A stretch of DNA of 64,000 nucleotides from an uncultured Flavobacteriales bacterium (GTDB lineage: Bacteria > Bacteroidota > Bacteroidia > Flavobacteriales_G > Salibacteraceae). The first letter of the stretch is position 1; every line of letters starts with the position of its first letter. Below are positions 62,273-64,000 of the stretch, in pieces. The translations under genes were made by a program, and so were the position numbers. The DNA lies in the NCBI GenBank assembly GCA_943788775.1, contig CALSRO010000002.1, positions 310,001-374,000 of the forward strand. The letters run 5' to 3'. The notes below the pieces were generated by a model. It made no database searches, had not been told where the DNA came from, and saw nothing but the letters and a program-made list of their open reading frames with translations.

Positions 62273-64000
62273 ATGGGCAAATTAAAGGCGAGACAAGGAT
62301 TATTAAAGGCTTCAATCTTGATGTTTGCACTTGGATTCTTGCATCAAACTTCTCAAGGTCAAGACACAACGGCCTTTTTAACCTCAAGCACAACTTCCAT
62401 TTGCTTAGGTGATACTGCCACTCTAAATGCGGGTACAGTTAGCGCGTATTATGGTGATGGATCAGATGGAGCGCTTACTGTCAGCTCAGGAACAGCATAC
62501 ACCGATGCATTAAGAACTGGCGTAACAGGGACCAATGCAGCAGGCGGAAACACATTAACTGTTGCATCTTCAAGCGGCTTTGCTGTTGGTGATGAAATCA
62601 TCATCATAACAATGGTAGATGCTGCTACTTCAGGTAATACAGTGGGTCAACATGAGTTCAACATAATCACAGCTATTAGCGGAAATACATTTACGCTGGC
62701 TACCTTAAGAACCAATGCTTTTAATGCTTCGAGCACGCAAATACATCAGGCCATTAAGGTACCTAACTATACTAATGTTTCTATTTCTGCAGGCGCTATA
62801 CTTACTTGTAATACATGGAATGGCTCCACAGGAGGCGTTTTGTGCTTTAGAGCAAACGGCACTTTAACCAACTCAGGAACAATTACTTCAAGCGGAAAAG
62901 GTTACCGAGGCGTTGGTCACAATGCAGTTTGGCGCAACAAGAATGGCGCTCAAGGTGAAGGAATATATGGTACTGGCTACGCTGGAGGGAGCTCTAACGG
63001 AAGTAACAGCGTCACTTGGAATGGTGCCAATGGTAATGGTGGCGGTGGCGGCACCGGACGTCAAGATTCTGGTGGAGGCGCTGGTGGCGGTGATGCATCA
63101 AACGGAACTAACGGAACTAACCAGGGTAGTCATTTTGGTGGCACTGGAGGCCTTTCGGTAGGTACAGCAAACTTAGAATTATTGATCATGGGTGGCGCTG
63201 GAGGCGAAGGTGGCGGTGACGAAGATGGCCAGAAACCTGGATATGGCGGAGATGGTGGTGGAATTATCTACATTAGTGCTTCGGTTACTCAAAATGCTGG
63301 CACCATTACTTGTAACGGCCAAAACGGTGGCAACGGAACTGGTGGTGGATGCGGTATGGGTGGTGGCGGTGGTGGCGCCGGTGGATCCATAAAATTAATT
63401 AGTGTTTTCAGCGGCAATGGCACTATTACTAGCCTTGGCGGTAATGGAGGCACAAATAATGGATGCGGTGGACCAGGAGGTGCAGGTTCTGTTGGTAGAA
63501 TAGCACTAGCCTCAACCATATCTTCATATCCTACTACTAACCCTGTATCAGCTACAGCAAGTTTAGCGGTTATAACAGGTTCAAGCTATGCCTGGAGCAA
63601 TGGCGACACCACGTCTTTTATACAAGTAAGCCCAGCAACAACAACAACTTATACGGTTACTATTTCCAATGGAAATTGGGCAGATACATTATCTCAAGAA
63701 ATCTATGTTTTTGGTGTGCCAAACATGCCCGTAGGATTAGCCGATATTGAGCATTGCGCAGGCACTTTTACATTTAATGCGACTACAGATAGCTTGGTAC
63801 AAACAGTTTGGTATGACACTGATACTGGAGGTACGCCAATCTCTTATGGTAATGAATTTACTACGCCTTTCTTAAACGACACCACAACCTATTATTATTC
63901 TTCTCAATATATAACCTATACCCCACCGGCAGATGCCGTTGATAACAGCATGCAATTGGCCCTTGGTTTAAGATTGCTCGTTTCTGACTATGAAGGCAAG
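62273..64000 (+). CDS. Glycine-rich secreted adhesin-like protein, 3' end beyond the window
   Basis: The frame is open for 576 codons from ATG 62273 to the window end. Residues 1-31 form a signal peptide (LKASILMFALGFLHQTSQGQ). After a region with TSICLGDTATLNA comes a beta-rich domain of about 170 residues, and then a Gly/Asn/Ser-rich region (residues 205-410) with many short GG runs and a few Cys. Thereafter Ig-like repeats (SYAWSNGDTTSFIQVSPATTTTYTV) appear. The pattern is that of large T9SS-exported surface proteins, but the sorting domain lies outside the window. Codon use in the Gly region (GGT/GGC-rich) differs from its neighbours. Confidence 0.85.
   Translation, partial: MGKLKARQGLLKASILMFALGFLHQTSQGQDTTAFLTSSTTSICLGDTATLNAGTVSAYYGDGSDGALTVSSGTAYTDALRTGVTGTNAAGGNTLTVASSSGFAVGDEIIIITMVDAATSGNTVGQHEFNIITAISGNTFTLATLRTNAFNASSTQIHQAIKVPNYTNVSISAGAILTCNTWNGSTGGVLCFRANGTLTNSGTITSSGKGYRGVGHNAVWRNKNGAQGEGIYGTGYAGGSSNGSNSVTWNGANGNGGGGGTGRQDSGGGAGGGDASNGTNGTNQGSHFGGTGGLSVGTANLELLIMGGAGGEGGGDEDGQKPGYGGDGGGIIYISASVTQNAGTITCNGQNGGNGTGGGCGMGGGGGGAGGSIKLISVFSGNGTITSLGGNGGTNNGCGGPGGAGSVGRIALASTISSYPTTNPVSATASLAVITGSSYAWSNGDTTSFIQVSPATTTTYTVTISNGNWADTLSQEIYVFGVPNMPVGLADIEHCAGTFTFNATTDSLVQTVWYDTDTGGTPISYGNEFTTPFLNDTTTYYYSSQYITYTPPADAVDNSMQLALGLRLLVSDYEGK

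Noticed and set aside
61821-62285. Single protein starting MWRRWESNPRPLD and continuing into the Rep-like sequence
   Set aside because: The start is the translated T-arm of a tRNA on the opposite strand, a well-known artefact. Only the later part resembles a protein family.
63289-63519. Proline-rich minus-strand frame
   Set aside because: It is the antisense of the glycine codons of the adhesin-like gene.

Overview
The window comes from a member of the Bacteroidota, most likely a marine, carotenoid-pigmented Flavobacteriales-type organism. The evidence is internal: C-terminal type IX secretion (T9SS) sorting domains on several large secreted proteins, a TonB-dependent receptor with an N-terminal carboxypeptidase-regulatory-like domain, a one-subunit cytochrome b type succinate dehydrogenase (sdhCAB), MORN_2 and PKD repeat proteins, and promoter-like TAnnTTTG boxes. 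The DNA is moderately AT-rich and densely coding. No gap over 300 bases lacks a gene or gene remnant.

Layout. 2-6357 (+) is a compact, overlapping operon: crtI (cut by the window start), crtB, a small secreted protein, idi, a 6-pyruvoyl-tetrahydropterin synthase homologue, folE, an SDR protein, a flavin reductase-like protein and a photolyase. It reads as a light-protection unit combining pigment, pterin and DNA repair. 6369-8858 holds paaB and paaA (-) diverging from paaE (+), without paaC or paaD. 8905-21658 is mostly housekeeping (threonine dehydrogenase, cysS, an M28 glutaminyl cyclase, polA, yicC, gmk, nadD, thiL), plus small envelope proteins and a frameshifted alpha/beta hydrolase. 21720-25773 has membrane proteins, an alpha/beta hydrolase and aminopeptidase P.

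25875-45303 is a surface-polysaccharide region. It has five glycosyltransferase or glycosyltransferase-like genes, a giant PKD/T9SS protein, a Wzm/Wzt-type ABC exporter, a nonulosonic (sialic) acid set neuA-neuB-neuC, an MBOAT plus SGNH O-acylation pair, a TylF-like and an FkbM-like methyltransferase, and a PhyH-type dioxygenase. The exporter permease and ATPase are separated by six opposite-strand genes, which include the CMP-nonulosonate genes. 45381-50880 has sdhCAB and a methionine-salvage-like aminotransferase/omega-amidase pair. 50881-61359 has a lipoprotein, a free-methionine sulfoxide reductase, comF, a T9SS protein with a central domain recurring in secreted proteins, glutathione peroxidase, and a TonB receptor paired with a T9SS alpha/beta hydrolase.

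61419-62260 is a degenerate mobile island. It has two partial tRNA-like sequences, a duplicated 35-bp terminator segment, a GIY-YIG nuclease gene whose end runs into a tRNA-like sequence, and a fragment of a plasmid-type Rep protein. From 62273 a glycine-rich secreted adhesin-like gene runs off the window. Four single-base frame breaks in three genes (alpha/beta hydrolase, MBOAT twice, GIY-YIG nuclease) are all apparent one-base losses, and three of the four lie in short homopolymers. Sequencing or assembly error therefore has to be excluded before those genes are called dead.
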